Assembly (NCBI GenBank): GCA_032716605.1
Contig: CM064480.1
Span: forward strand, 40,040,791-40,104,790
Direction: 5' to 3'
From: Paralithodes platypus
Lineage: Eukaryota > Arthropoda > Malacostraca > Decapoda > Lithodidae
DNA: 64,000 nucleotides
Made by a program: the position numbers and the translations under genes. Under the pieces are notes generated by a model. It did no database searches, had not been told where the DNA came from, and saw only the letters and a program-made list of their open reading frames with translations. Shown here piece by piece: positions 41,240-51,691 of the stretch. Numbering within the stretch: the first letter of the stretch is position 1; each line of letters opens with the position of its first letter.

Positions 41240-43420
41240 CAATGAATGGAAAAAGAAGGGAGGAGAGTACTCCAGTGGCATTTATGATAGCCTATAGACT
41301 ATCCCACTTAAATCCATTCTTATATACGATGTAGCGAATATGCTACCCTACTCTAAATTCTTTAAAACATTCATAGGGCCAGCAGGCTACTCGACATTGC
41401 ATGAGCCTTATACATAAGGAACTGGTACATGCTTTGGTTCTTTGCTCTTATACTATGTAACATTGATTCTTGGCCTTTTTCTGACAGGTGGGCTATAGCT
41501 CTCCTCAGTAATCTCCGCCCCCTCACCTGAGCCACAACTGACGAGGTATGTACGCCAGATGTCTTGTGTGAATCGTACATTGACTAAGTGGGCTCCTAAA
41601 AAATTTACAAATTGTGCACTCTTCGTGTAACACTACTACAATCCGAGTGGCCACATAACAGCAGCGGGGCCGACTCAGGTATTACTAAACATTTGGGATG
41701 AAGTGAAAGTTTATTTCTCAAGCGAACGTACGATCACGGAAGTGGCCAATAGGCCTAGCTCGAGCATCACTACTGAATTTTATAATATAAGAGATAGATG
41801 ATCTCTTCCTATATAGATATATAAATATTATATGAAGTTTTTCGAGGGATTTACTTCATTTTTCAACATATAAGCGGGGGGCCAATGGTTCCGATATTGT
41901 TGACCTATAAGGAACAATGTTCCTCCGGATACTATTCCTATTTTTAAGCCAAATATTGACTCGATATTATGAAGTTTTCTCACGCTCGTCACATCGAGCG
42001 CGGAAGTGGCCAATAGGCTATAGCTCAGAGCCTCACTCTACTGAAAGTTACAGCACAAGAGATAGATTAGTATCTTCCTAGATATAAGTATTATATGAAA
42101 TTTTGCGGTGGATTTACTTCATTTGTAATTTTTCAATGTATATGCTGGGTGCCAATAGTGTGGGCTATTATTGAACTATAAAGGAAAAGTTTCCTCCGGA
42201 TCCTATCCCTATCATAAGCCAAATATTGAAATTATATTATGAAGTTTTTCGATGGCTTCACTTAATTTTTCAATATATAAGCCAGGTGCTAAAAAGTTCC
42301 TGCTTACTTATGTTAGCACTTCTGACATGGAAATAGTTCGGAAACTTCGAGCCCTGGAGTCGGCGAGACTCTGTGCCCCAGTGGGATATTAGGGACAGAT
42401 GAGGAGCAAAGCTTCCTCCGGATACTATCACTATTATAAGCCCAATATTGAATTGATATACACGGACTAACCAATGGTGTCCGGGTATCGGGTACCCAAC
42501 GGACCTCCGGTGACATTGATAATCTACTGATTATTATTATTATTATTATTATTCCATTGTTATAACTTAAGTTCTGCAAATTGCAATTACAGTCTCTCGA
42601 ATTGAATTGAACTGAAATAGACCTTGACTCTTACCTACGGTCCACTCTCTCCGGTTCCGTATTCCCGATCGGGTTGCTATGAAGGTCTTCGGGCTTCACC
42701 TCCATCTCCGGGTGCTGCCCAACGGCGTGTCTTTCCGGGTCAATGATAAACATCTTTCCCATAGGTTCTCAATGGAGGACAATGAATTTATATAAGAGAT
42801 AGCAGATACGCTACTCTACTATAACCTCTGTTACGGCATTCATATAGCCAATAGGCTATTCACCGCCAGGTGTTATCCAACGTAATTTCTTGTTGAGTCG
42901 CTGTTAAAAGTCTTAACATTGGGTTCTCAATGTAGAACCACGAATGAGAGAAAGGGGGTGGGGGGGGGGAATACTCTAATCATATTAATGATAACCATCG
43001 ACTATCCCACTCTAATCCATCTTTATATAAGATACAGCTGATATACTACCCCGTTCTAACTTCTTTTACTGCATTCATATAGCCAACAGGCTACTCGGCA
43101 TTCCATAGGCCTTATGCATGACGAGCCGGTACATGATTTTGTTCTTTGCTCTAGTATTATGTAGCATTAATTCTTGGCCTGATGAGCAACAGCTCTCTCC
43201 TGTAATCGCCACGACCATTGTGCAGTGGTTCGGGTTCACAAGATGCAACAAATTCTCCCTTCTTGGGCGTACGAAGTATGTACGCCATCTGTCTTGTGTT
43301 GATTGTACGCTAGCTAGTGAGCTACTAAGAAGTGTACAAACTGTGCACCCTTTGTGAAACATCACAATCTGATTGGCCACATAACTGCGGCTGGGGCGCC
43401 TTAGGTTTTGCTCAATATTT
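41240..43420. repeat. Diverged direct duplication inside DIRS-B
   Basis: 41240-41700 and 42940-43420 are related at an offset of about 1.7 kb. Shared themes are CATAGGG/CATATAGCCA, AGGCTACTCG, TGGTACATG, GGTTCTTTGCTC, CTTGGCC and TACGCCA. Between them, ATATTATATGAA(G)TTTT repeats recur at 41830, 42090 and 42240, and (ATT)n lies at 42532-42553. No coding sequence is seen. Confidence 0.6.
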
Positions 43421-43689
43421 GGAGTGATGTAAAAGGTTACATATCCTAAGTCCCAGACATTATCCATAATGCCTACGTGAGTTTCCTAAACATTCTTTTG
43501 CCCACGTCCCAACGAAGTTGGAGACCCTGTTTCAAACAAAGGTTCTAGCAGCAATTAAGTCCAAGTTTAGTCAGAGACAAGAGTCTCTGACTCCCCAGGT
43601 TAGGCTGTCCTCTAAGCTAATGCCTTCTACGCTACCTACTGTTCCTTTACAACCTGTCCTTATATGAATAAAGACCACCACACCGCCTC

Positions 43690-44390
43690 GTCCCTCAGGG
43701 TCAATTGGTCCTAGTGTTTCCTAACCGGTGAATCAGTAGCGATTCCCACCCTTGACAGGTGGGGCTATTCATAACCCCTTCACTTCGGGTGCCCTTGAGG
43801 AGGACCCGGGGTTTCCCAACAAGCCAATGCCTTTGCTTTATGATCCTGCCCGAGTTTGACAACCAATCGGTGATCCTCCTATTCCGGAAGACGCGGAGAC
43901 AGGTATCCCTGAACTTTACCAGGTACCTCAAGCTGGGGTCCTCGAGGTAAATGAGTTAAAACATCTGCGAGCAAAAGATGCTGAAAGGTGGGGAATGGAA
44001 ATAGTCGTGCCTCCTTTCCCTTCCAGGTCTGATATTCAGTTTTGTGGACAACCCTGCCCCAATATTTTCTGCCACAAAATCCTGGGAGCCTTGGTCAGAT
44101 TTCTCTAAGCTTGCTGCTATTAATGCTATAAAGTCCCTCCTCAATGTGTTCTACAAAGATAGAAACTGTTTCTACAGACCCTCAGTCTCGCATGTTACCT
44201 TCAATGGAGTGGGACAAGGTCCGTGGGTGGAATGGGCAGTAGAGGCGGCAAAATTTGCTCTAGCCATCACTGCAATTGCCCCAATAAAGTTCCAAATGAG
44301 GAACATAGATTTGCTGCTTGTCATATGTGATCTGCACAACAATACAATGATACTTTCACCAAACGTCATAGAAGTAATCAAAGAATGATT
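43690..44390 (+). pseudogene. DIRS-B gag remnant
   Basis: 44044-44388 reads SWEPWSDFSKLAAINAIKSL, then VGQGPWVEWAVEAAKFA. This aligns with DIRS-A gag (LFSDWSKLDGFNDIKALSAL, LGPGPWVDWEVEAQNFA) and is encoded on the opposite strand from DIRS-A. Upstream sequence to about 43690 looks like further gag but is full of stops. The Trp-rich GPWVxWxVEA motif is the best marker for DIRS gag in this window. Confidence 0.72.
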
Positions 44391-44645
44391 AAAGCCGATG
44401 GTATTAGTGCCAGTTCTAAAAGAAACCACAGTTTTCCTATCCCGCACGTTTCTTGTTCCCAAACGAGACAGCTTAAAGATGAGACCAGGCAGAGACCTCT
44501 CCTCACTCAAAATTACAGATTTTGCATGATCACAGTGCCTCGGATACGGCTACTCCTTCATCAGGACGTGTGACTGATAACGTTGAACCTCAAGGATGCC
44601 TTTTGGCGATCCAATCTTACACCTAAATCGAAGGCCTAATAGTCG
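44391..44645 (+). pseudogene. DIRS-B reverse transcriptase remnant
   Basis: One frame gives VFLSRTFLVPKRDSLKMRPG then DLSSLK, matching DIRS-A RT (VFTSKLFLVPKRDSVQMRPV, VDLSYLN). After stops, LNLKDAFW matches SLDLTDAYW, which holds the first catalytic Asp region. It ends near 44645 before the YLDD box. It directly follows the gag remnant, confirming gag-RT order on the plus strand. Confidence 0.72.
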
Positions 44646-45134
44646 GTAACCACTATCAGTCAATGGGCGTCACACTGAAAGAGTTTTACTATCATGACTA
44701 AGTAAGAAGACAAAGTATTTTTCTTCTATAGTAAATAGTACGAGTTGTATGTACTGCATGAGTCTGGTTCTCCTTTCCTCCTTCGGAATCTCCAAAAGGA
44801 ATAAAAAGGGGGGGGGGGGAGGGATGTAGAGCATAAATAAGTATATGAAGACAAAGAGTTTTCTTCTATAAGGAATAAGTACGAGTTGTATGTACTGAAA
44901 AAGTATGAACAAATAGTAAATTTTTTGGTTTTTATACCAATGCAAGCAAGAAATGCGCTTGCTAACTTGTTGCACAGCTTCAGGAGCATTATAATATGAG
45001 ATGCTTTGACATTAAAGCATCCGTTCATACAAATTTTTACATCTTGTTCTCCTCAACACATTTTAAGTTATGACTATTCTTCCATCTTTCCTTCTTTATG
45101 AGGCTTCCCAGTATACCCGCCTCTTCTTTCTCTA
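44646..45134. other. Non-coding DIRS-B interior up to DIRS-A insertion
   Basis: Contains a ~75-bp duplication (AAGACAAAGTATTTTTCTTC at 44708 and AAGACAAAGAGTTTTCTTCT at 44849) and a poly-G run (44810-44818). No gene. Confidence 0.55.
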
Positions 45135-45485
45135 ATTATAGGTTTGACTCCTGTAAGGAGATAAAGAAAACCTAATATTTAGTAGTGGCCCCGTAATCAT
45201 TGACGAACATGCCTATTACATAAGGCATCCTCTTCAAACACTAATCCGCCGTAGTTTGAATCTACCGCGCAGAGCATTTAAAAACTGAGGAGCCTTCATC
45301 ATGAGCGCACGCGACCTCACTCATGGCTTCAGTCATTATGAATTGGGTTCTCACTACGAAAAAACTTCGTAAAAAATAAAAACAAAAGAAAATAAGAATA
45401 ACTATCCAATAAGCTTTCCATCATATCGTGGATGTACTTGTGTGGATTTCTGACCAGACGCTGAATCAGGCGTCATTCCTCCTTC
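45135..45485. repeat. DIRS-A 3' inverted terminal repeat with extension
   Basis: 45175-45485 is the reverse complement of 53493-53803. The outer 45135-45174 (ATAGGTTTGACTCCTG, GGAGATAAAGAAAACCT) is absent from the other end but reappears inverted at the centre of the ICR, as expected for a 3' terminal extension. Confidence 0.92.
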
Positions 45486-45559
45486 ACTGACATATCAAGT
45501 AAACCAAAATCCTTAATACATCAACGAATGGGAAGGGGACGGTCGGGAGGGCCCCAGTC

Positions 45560-45660
45560 GTCAATGATTACGGGGCCACTACTAAATATTAGGTTTTCTT
45601 TATCTCCTTACAGGAGTCAAACCTATAATTTATTAGTGGCCCCTCCATCATTGACGAACA
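45560..45660. repeat. DIRS-A internal complementary region (ICR)
   Basis: Reads TCAATGATTACGGGGCCACT, then AGGTTTTCTTTATCTCC, TTACAGGAGTCAAACCTA and TTTATTAGTGGCCCC. The left part is complementary to the 3' ITR edge plus extension (45135-45205) and the right part to the 5' ITR edge (53775-53803). It is thus a copy of the joined element ends. Confidence 0.9.
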
Positions 45661-46226
45661 TGCCTGATATCTAAGACTGGAGGGGGACATTCGTAATCAT
45701 ATCATAACTCTAGAAAAGCAGATAATAAAAACAACCACATAGTATTCTTACTTTTTTGAAAAATGTATTTAATACGGCGTAGGCCGGAAATATACAAGAA
45801 AAAGGGGTTCAGGCAGGTGCGTGCTTCAAAGAAGCCTGCCCGACAAAAATGGGTAACCCTGAAGATTCTGAACACAGATCTGTAGTTACAAAAGGCACCC
45901 CACTCAACGAGTGGTGACAAAAATAATAAGTTATAAGTTTATATGTGCACATCATAAACCCCAAAATACATGTGGAGATCAATTGCTAATGAACTCCATT
46001 GAATTAATATTACATTGCTTTCGCAGCTAAAACTACTATAACAACACCGTTGTTTTGTACTAAACCTTGTACTAGCACAAATTCTCGCAGAGAAATTTTC
46101 ATATCACATTTTAACCTTAAATTGTATCACAGCTCTCATACTCCGGCGGGGTCTAGGGTGTCCTATGTCAACTGACTTCACCCCCCCCCCTTCCGTGAAA
46201 ATAAACATAAGTGACTACAGGGCCAC
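45661..46226. other. DIRS-A 3' non-coding region
   Basis: Lies between the recombinase stop and the ICR. It has a short poly-C run (46183-46192) and no coding frame. Confidence 0.6.
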
Positions 46227-47432
46227 CTAGACCCTCTGCCTTAAAGCTATACATGGTAAGGAAGGTTTGTCTAGAGCAACTGACAAGTATCTAGAGAGAA
46301 ACGTATGATTAGACGCCCACAACTGTGTGGACGCAATATCTTCAACTGAAAAGTTTTCAGGAAACGTAAAGAGGCCGCCCACTTGCGTAAATCGTGGGCC
46401 CTACCCACAACGCCGGGATTACTCTCTTTAATGACTTCTACCAGAAGAGAGGCTAATCGCCGTTTATAAGCGTTTACCCGTACTCGCTACCCATAAAGCA
46501 CCTTGGGGGTTATGAGGAGCTATTCTCAAATATTTGGTTAGAGCTTGCACTGGACATAAATTATGATGCACCTTTCCCCTTTTTAACGCCGGCACCGTGA
46601 ACTCAGAAAACATGTGTGCACTATGCTCATTCTTGGCTACAAACGCCGGGGAGGGTGCAATGGAAATTGAATCATTAAGTCTACCAAACCTAAGACAATT
46701 AGGTGTGTTGCTCATCGCCGCCAGCTCAGACACTCTGTTTCCGGTGGCCAAAGCCAAAAGGAAAACTGCCTTCTTTAAGATTAAAGCAAAGTCTGCAGTA
46801 TTTTGATACAGACGAGAATGAAGTAAAGACAAAGCTTTGTCCAGAGACCAAGTAGGCATGAGCTGACGGGGAGGTGGGCGGAGTTTAAAACACGCTCTCA
46901 TAAATCCTGTTTCCTCCGCCACCGGTATGGATAGACCTGTAAGGTCGAAAAAGGGCACTCTAATCGCAGTTAAGTGATTCTTCAAAGTAACCACAGATAA
47001 ACGTTTCTGCTCAAACAGATAGTTCAAGTAATTAAAAACCAATGCCACTGAGGGTACAGTTTGTTCCGTTCTAACAATCCAAGAAGTAAAAGCTTTCCAA
47101 TGAGATTGATATTGTCGCTTAGTAGACTGAGTATATTGATTGAGCAATTTATTGGTCACATCCCTACCGTATGGTGCTAGCCACTTGGCCTCCTGAATGT
47201 CCATAATGCAAAAGTCAGCGAGGTCTCTAGGTTGCCAATCGTGTCTAAGTGGAAGTACCCGACCGGGAGCGATACCGGGTCCGGGCACCACATTATTAAT
47301 TGCTGGTACCACACCTGCGCCGGCCACAGGGGCGCGATTAGCGAGACTAAGCCTCGATAAACTCGTAGTTTGTTCACTACGTGGCACATTAGTGACGCAT
47401 CTGGCGGCGGAAACAGATAGATGGAGCTCCAT
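46227..47432 (-). pseudogene. DIRS-A tyrosine recombinase (YR), frameshifted near the C-terminus
   Basis: Integrates the circular DNA copy by tyrosine-mediated strand exchange. The N-terminal core-binding part has NQYTQSTKRQYQSHWKAF and LNYLFEQKRLSVVTLKNHLT. The catalytic part has LLALATGNRVSELAAM (first Arg), then HDLRKWAASL (His-x-x-Arg, about 46384-46398) and FLSRYLS (nucleophile Tyr at 46287-46289). All four key residues are therefore encoded. However, the frame shifts after STGKR (stop at 46464) and again after AASLRF (about 46370, apparently one missing T). The start is uncertain, because its 5' part overlaps the end of the RT-RNase H region in another frame. Confidence 0.88.
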
Positions 47433-49085
47433 CTGTTCCAGTCTGTCACTAGGGCGTTATCGCCCGGCGGGTGAGGTATAGAGGGAGCTTGTGAGTCTCC
47501 TCGGATGCAAAAAGATCCACTTGTGGATGGGAGAGCTCCGCAATCATTAGGTCGAAAATGGGTTGCTTGAGCTCCCATTCTACTGTCGTGCTCTGTCTCC
47601 GGGACAGAGCGTCTGCCCAGACGTTCGCTACGCCTGGGAGATAAGATGCGTGAAGATAAATATCTAGACTGGTGGCTAGAACAAAAATCTCTTCCGACAC
47701 GAGTAGCAACTTCCTTGACCTCGTTGACCCTTGTTTCTGAATACAGTGAACTGCATTCAGATTGTCCATTCTGAAGGCCACTGACTTGCCCCGTAACGCC
47801 AGGCCGTGAGCCTGAAGGAAATACAAGGGGACTAGTAACTCTTTGACATTTATGTGAGAGATTTCTAAGTGGGACCAAAGTCCCTGACCCTGGTGCCCCT
47901 GATTTGACTGAAATCCCCACCCTATGGTGCCTGACGCATCCGTGTCTACCCATACCGTTGGAGGAGGAGAGGTCCATGACATGATTGAGTGCAATGTTTC
48001 CCTCTTCGCCCAGACCGCTAGTAAGGTGTGGATTAATTTTGGTATGGGCCATAATTTTCCCGCCGGTAAGAGTGGGAAATATTTGTTGCCTTCCAATATT
48101 AATCGTTTTACTTTCAACCGGCCCAACTTGACAGTTAGCTGAATCCAGTTGAGAGAGCCGACCAGAGACTCCCAGACTCTTCGTGTCGTAGTCAGACTGT
48201 GAAGAAACCGGAACAGTTTCCTGCGAAACCTGTTGCGATTGTCCACACTCTGACTCAGAGTGAGAGCGGCGGTGTCCCAGACCAGCCCTATCCACTGAAT
48301 TACTCTTGAGGGAACAAGGTTTGACTTTACCAGATTTACCTTGAGTTTTGACATGATTTAAAATGATATTGACATGTTTTATGCATAATTGTTGTGTCTC
48401 TGCCACCACCAGCCAGTCGTCTAGATACCACAACACTCTGATTCCCTGTTTTAACAACGGCATCAGGGCTTGCCGGACTAGTTTCGTGAATAATCGAGGT
48501 GCTAGGTTCAAACCGAACGGCATCCTCTGAAAAACAAAATTTTGGTGCCTGATCCTCAAGGCCAGAAACCTTTGAAATCTTTTGTTGACCGACACGTGCC
48601 AATAGGCGTCTGTCAGGTCTAGGGAACACATCCAGCCTCCCGGCAGAAGTGTTAGCCTGATTTGATGAACTGTTAACATTCTGAAAGACTCGTTGTAAAT
48701 GTGAAGATTCAGATAAGACAGGTCTACGACCGGCCTCATCTGAACACTGTCCCGTTTGGGAACCAAAAACAGTTTTGACGTGAATACAGGGTAATCTGGA
48801 GGGACCGGGATGATGACATTCTTGGCAATCATCTCCTGGACCAGCGACTCCACCTCTAATGAAACACAATTTGCCGTTGTCGGCTGACGTAAGCGAGGTC
48901 GCCGGAGCCACTGCCAAGTGATGCCTTTGCGTGCCACCATCCGTGCCCAGGATTTTAACGGCCATGCTTGGTGACACGTTCGGAACGACCCAGTTAGCAG
49001 ACAAGGGTTCGCCGGCTGTACTTCCCTCGGTTCCTCCGGCTCTAAGACAGGCACTGGGAGTGAGAAAGACTTTAGTTTTTTGATG
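47177..49085 (-). pseudogene. DIRS-A pol: reverse transcriptase and RNase H, two frame breaks
   Basis: Opens in the -1 frame of gag at the slippery A-run (49075-49081); no ATG is evident and the first start-like codon is GTG 49054. RT motifs are LVPKRDSVQMRPVVDLSYLN, SLDLTDAYWHV, QRMPFGLNLAPRLFTKL and catalytic WYLDDWLVV. Near 48354 the frame shifts into RNase H: VWVDTDASGTIGWGF, HINVKELL, FRMDNLNAVHCI and PGVANVWADALSR (Asp-Glu-Asp-Asp). It shifts back near 47455 into a tail, TDWNRWSSIYLFPPPDASLM. I see no clear methyltransferase domain, which many DIRS pol proteins carry after RNase H. RT and RNase H copy the RNA genome to DNA. Confidence 0.88.
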
Positions 49086-51312
49086 GTGGGTTTGGTGGTG
49101 TTGGACGCTTCGCCGGCTGGCTGGTGTGGGCCGAAGACTGGCCCTGCCCCGGCTTATACTGGCCGCGTCCCCTCTGTCCTGAAAACCCTCTCTGTCTATG
49201 CCTGAACTGACCCAGGGGGGATTGGGAGGACTTAGGCGGAAGAAACGGCTTAGAACCCCCTGGCTGAGCTTTAGTAGGAGGCTTAGGTTTGGGGAAGTTA
49301 AATGCAGGTTTCTTAGCCTGTGCGGGACTGTGCTTCACGGCCTGTGCCATGTTAAACACTGTTCGCCATACATCAGGGGACATTAAAGAAGGAGTAAGTA
49401 CTGGGGACATTACCACCTGGTTAGCAATGCGATCAGGCAGCTTGCGAACTAATGACATCCTAAGATCCTGTCGTGCTCGCACCGCCTCAAGTAAGGCTGT
49501 GCGTATGTCACCTAAGGATTGAATCGACGACTGAAGAATCAGACGCCGGGATAACTCAACTGATCTTCGAGCATCCGCGTCTGCGATTGCCTGAGTAGAC
49601 CTGAGTAAAGACTTAGCCACCTGTTGAGAAACTATGTACTGTGAAAACAGGCGGAAAGCTTTTCCCCTTAGCCTAAATTCTCTGTCTAGGTGAGAAGGGG
49701 TAGGGGTAGTGAATGGTTCCTTTAGTTCACAAAGATTAATCTTAGGGGCAGCTAGAAAAGAAAATAAAGCTGACGGAACTCCGCCGGCAGAACCTACCGG
49801 CATGGAGAACCATGAATGTGTATCCTGAGGGATCTGGTGGGAAGATTTAGAAGTGAAAGTGGTTGCAAAGTTTTGAGCCTCTACCTCCCAATCCACCCAG
49901 GGTCCTGGTCCCAACTGTCCCACCTTCAACACTGGATTAGCTGTCTCGTCTGTGACGGTCTGTAAATCTAGTTCAGGAGTAAGAGCCGACAGAGCCTTAA
50001 TATCATTAAACCCATCCAGCTTAGACCAGTCTGAAAAAAGTTTTGAAGCTGAGGCAGGGGGTAAAGCAGGCTTAGATGCATAAACAAAATAATCCTGATG
50101 ATAATAACTAGGTATAGCCTTGATATTTACGTCCAAAACATTACCCAAGGCATCCAATGCCCTTAGTTTCTTTGACTTATTTCCCTGGATAAACCACTCA
50201 CGTGGTACCGGGAGTTCCCCTGACAAGGTAGGCTGGGCAAGCTCTGGCTTAGAGGGGTTCAAAGGAACCCATGACTCGTCTGGCCCATAAAGCAGGGGCA
50301 TAGCTACCTTTCTAAGAGGCGCTTTGTCTAGAGGGGGTGGATTAACATCCGTAATGACCCTGACATTTGACGTAGTGAATGCCGCCGTAGCTGGCTTAGA
50401 GCTCCCTGCCGGTGACAGAGTAGGAGGGTTAGGAATCTTAGATAAATCGATTGACGTTATCAGAGGCCGTACCGCAGAACTTGTCAAGGGAGCCCCCAAG
50501 TCCATTGTGGGGTTTTCTCGTTGTTGATTAAAGAATTTAGATAGAGCATGCGTAAGTAACCCATCAATTTCTTGTGCTGTAACAAACTGGTTAGATGCAG
50601 AACTTTCAGGTGAATCAGTATTATCATGGGCGGCATCCAGGCCTAAGCCTGACCCTTGTCCATCCCTATCTGAAATTATTGACACTTCCTCTTGTTCCTC
50701 CCGATCCTCCTGAGAAGACCCCGCCGAGGCAGGGGCACCTTGTTTCCAAGATAAGTCAGGGATAGAGGATGGGGTCGCCGCGTCCCTGTGGACATCGGCT
50801 ACTGTGTGACTCGTATGAGTCGGACGTGGATGGTCAGACCCTGGCTGAGCAAACCGCCAAACACCGAGGCTCTGGCCTACGCTCTCTTGAGAGTCTGAAA
50901 CATTCTCAATTATTGAATTTCCTGAACTTTCCGTTTCTAGGGTTAAAATATCAATAGGTAAATCTTGTTTAGGGACAGGCGCTTCACTATACTCTGAGGC
51001 TGTAACAGAAACATTTTTAGGTGTAGAGGTACGATGAGATGCACTAGACTTAGGAGAATGTCGAGAGGACTTCCTATGGGAATCCTTTTTGGAGGATTTG
51101 TGGCTACGGTGTGACCGCGAACTAGACCTAGTTTTGGAAGAATCACCACCATGACCACTGGGGGAAGCTTCAGTCTTACACTTCTTACTCGCCGGGGAAG
51201 AGGCCCGACTTGAAGACTGCTGTCTGAGAGGTGACCTTGACCTCGATCTCGCCTGCGACGAGGAGGTGGCTGCCGGGGGAGTAGGCTCTCTCGGGCGTTT
51301 AGACGTATCCAC
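49072..51312 (-). CDS. DIRS-A gag, main part (746 codons)
   Basis: A long intact frame. The N-terminal ~110 residues are Ser/Arg-rich (QARSRSRSPLRQQSSSRA, KTRSSSRSHRSHKSSK), like an SR domain. The middle has AMPLLYGPDESWVPLNPSKP, LFSDWSKLDGFNDIKAL and the LGPGPWVDWEVEAQNFA motif shared with DIRS-B. The C-terminus is basic and Gly/Arg-rich (RGFSGQRGRGQYKPGQG), suited to binding RNA. The frame opens with GTG, not ATG, and an upstream Cys-rich frame abuts it, so this is probably the larger part of a split gag. It ends in TCA AAA AAC TAA, a -1 slippery heptamer at the stop. The role, particle formation around the genomic RNA, is inferred. Confidence 0.85.
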   Translation of the reverse strand: MDTSKRPREPTPPAATSSSQARSRSRSPLRQQSSSRASSPASKKCKTEASPSGHGGDSSKTRSSSRSHRSHKSSKKDSHRKSSRHSPKSSASHRTSTPKNVSVTASEYSEAPVPKQDLPIDILTLETESSGNSIIENVSDSQESVGQSLGVWRFAQPGSDHPRPTHTSHTVADVHRDAATPSSIPDLSWKQGAPASAGSSQEDREEQEEVSIISDRDGQGSGLGLDAAHDNTDSPESSASNQFVTAQEIDGLLTHALSKFFNQQRENPTMDLGAPLTSSAVRPLITSIDLSKIPNPPTLSPAGSSKPATAAFTTSNVRVITDVNPPPLDKAPLRKVAMPLLYGPDESWVPLNPSKPELAQPTLSGELPVPREWFIQGNKSKKLRALDALGNVLDVNIKAIPSYYHQDYFVYASKPALPPASASKLFSDWSKLDGFNDIKALSALTPELDLQTVTDETANPVLKVGQLGPGPWVDWEVEAQNFATTFTSKSSHQIPQDTHSWFSMPVGSAGGVPSALFSFLAAPKINLCELKEPFTTPTPSHLDREFRLRGKAFRLFSQYIVSQQVAKSLLRSTQAIADADARRSVELSRRLILQSSIQSLGDIRTALLEAVRARQDLRMSLVRKLPDRIANQVVMSPVLTPSLMSPDVWRTVFNMAQAVKHSPAQAKKPAFNFPKPKPPTKAQPGGSKPFLPPKSSQSPLGQFRHRQRGFSGQRGRGQYKPGQGQSSAHTSQPAKRPTPPNPPSKN

Positions 51313-51346
51313 AGACGATACAGAACCCTGGCTAGTCTCTGTCGGC

Positions 51347-51691
51347 TTAAAAACCCGTTACTCTAGAGGTACGTTTAGGGGGAGGGTGCTCTGACAGCAA
51401 CTTATCCCAAAGTGGGACGTTGTCACATTGAAGTGACTTATGTGCGACAATGGTAGTGTAGGCCGACATTTGTTGTCTGACCTCTCTCAACGCTACCGCC
51501 GCGGTCTTGTCATTGTCACACAGGACTTTATTGGCTAATTGGGAGCAAAAGGAACAATTAAGTGTAACCCAGAGACCCCTTGAACGGTCTAGACATCTAA
51601 CACACCTTATGCAAAGGGTATGCGCAAAAATTGGGATACCCGCGCAAGTAGGGGTAATGCACAGGGCAAAAACTGGGGCCACAGTAGCCAT
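51347..51691 (-). CDS. DIRS-A Cys-rich frame, probable N-terminal zinc-binding part of gag
   Basis: 114 codons from a true ATG (MATVAPVFALCITP). Its cysteines are arranged CITPTC, HTLCIRCVRC, then NCSFCSQL, resembling the paired zinc-ribbon at the N-terminus of some animal DIRS gag proteins as I recall them. It stops at ACG GGT TTT TAA, where the main gag frame runs open across the same bases (CGG GTT TTT AAG). One base fewer in the T run would fuse the two frames, so it is either an indel that split gag or a frameshift site. The main gag lacks its own ATG, which supports a single original protein of about 870 residues. Confidence 0.6.
   Translation of the reverse strand: MATVAPVFALCITPTCAGIPIFAHTLCIRCVRCLDRSRGLWVTLNCSFCSQLANKVLCDNDKTAAVALREVRQQMSAYTTIVAHKSLQCDNVPLWDKLLSEHPPPKRTSRVTGF

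Noticed and set aside
47177..47445. DNA methyltransferase domain after DIRS-A RNase H
   Set aside because: The tail TDWNRWSSIYLFPPP is conserved-looking, but I see no methyltransferase catalytic motif there.
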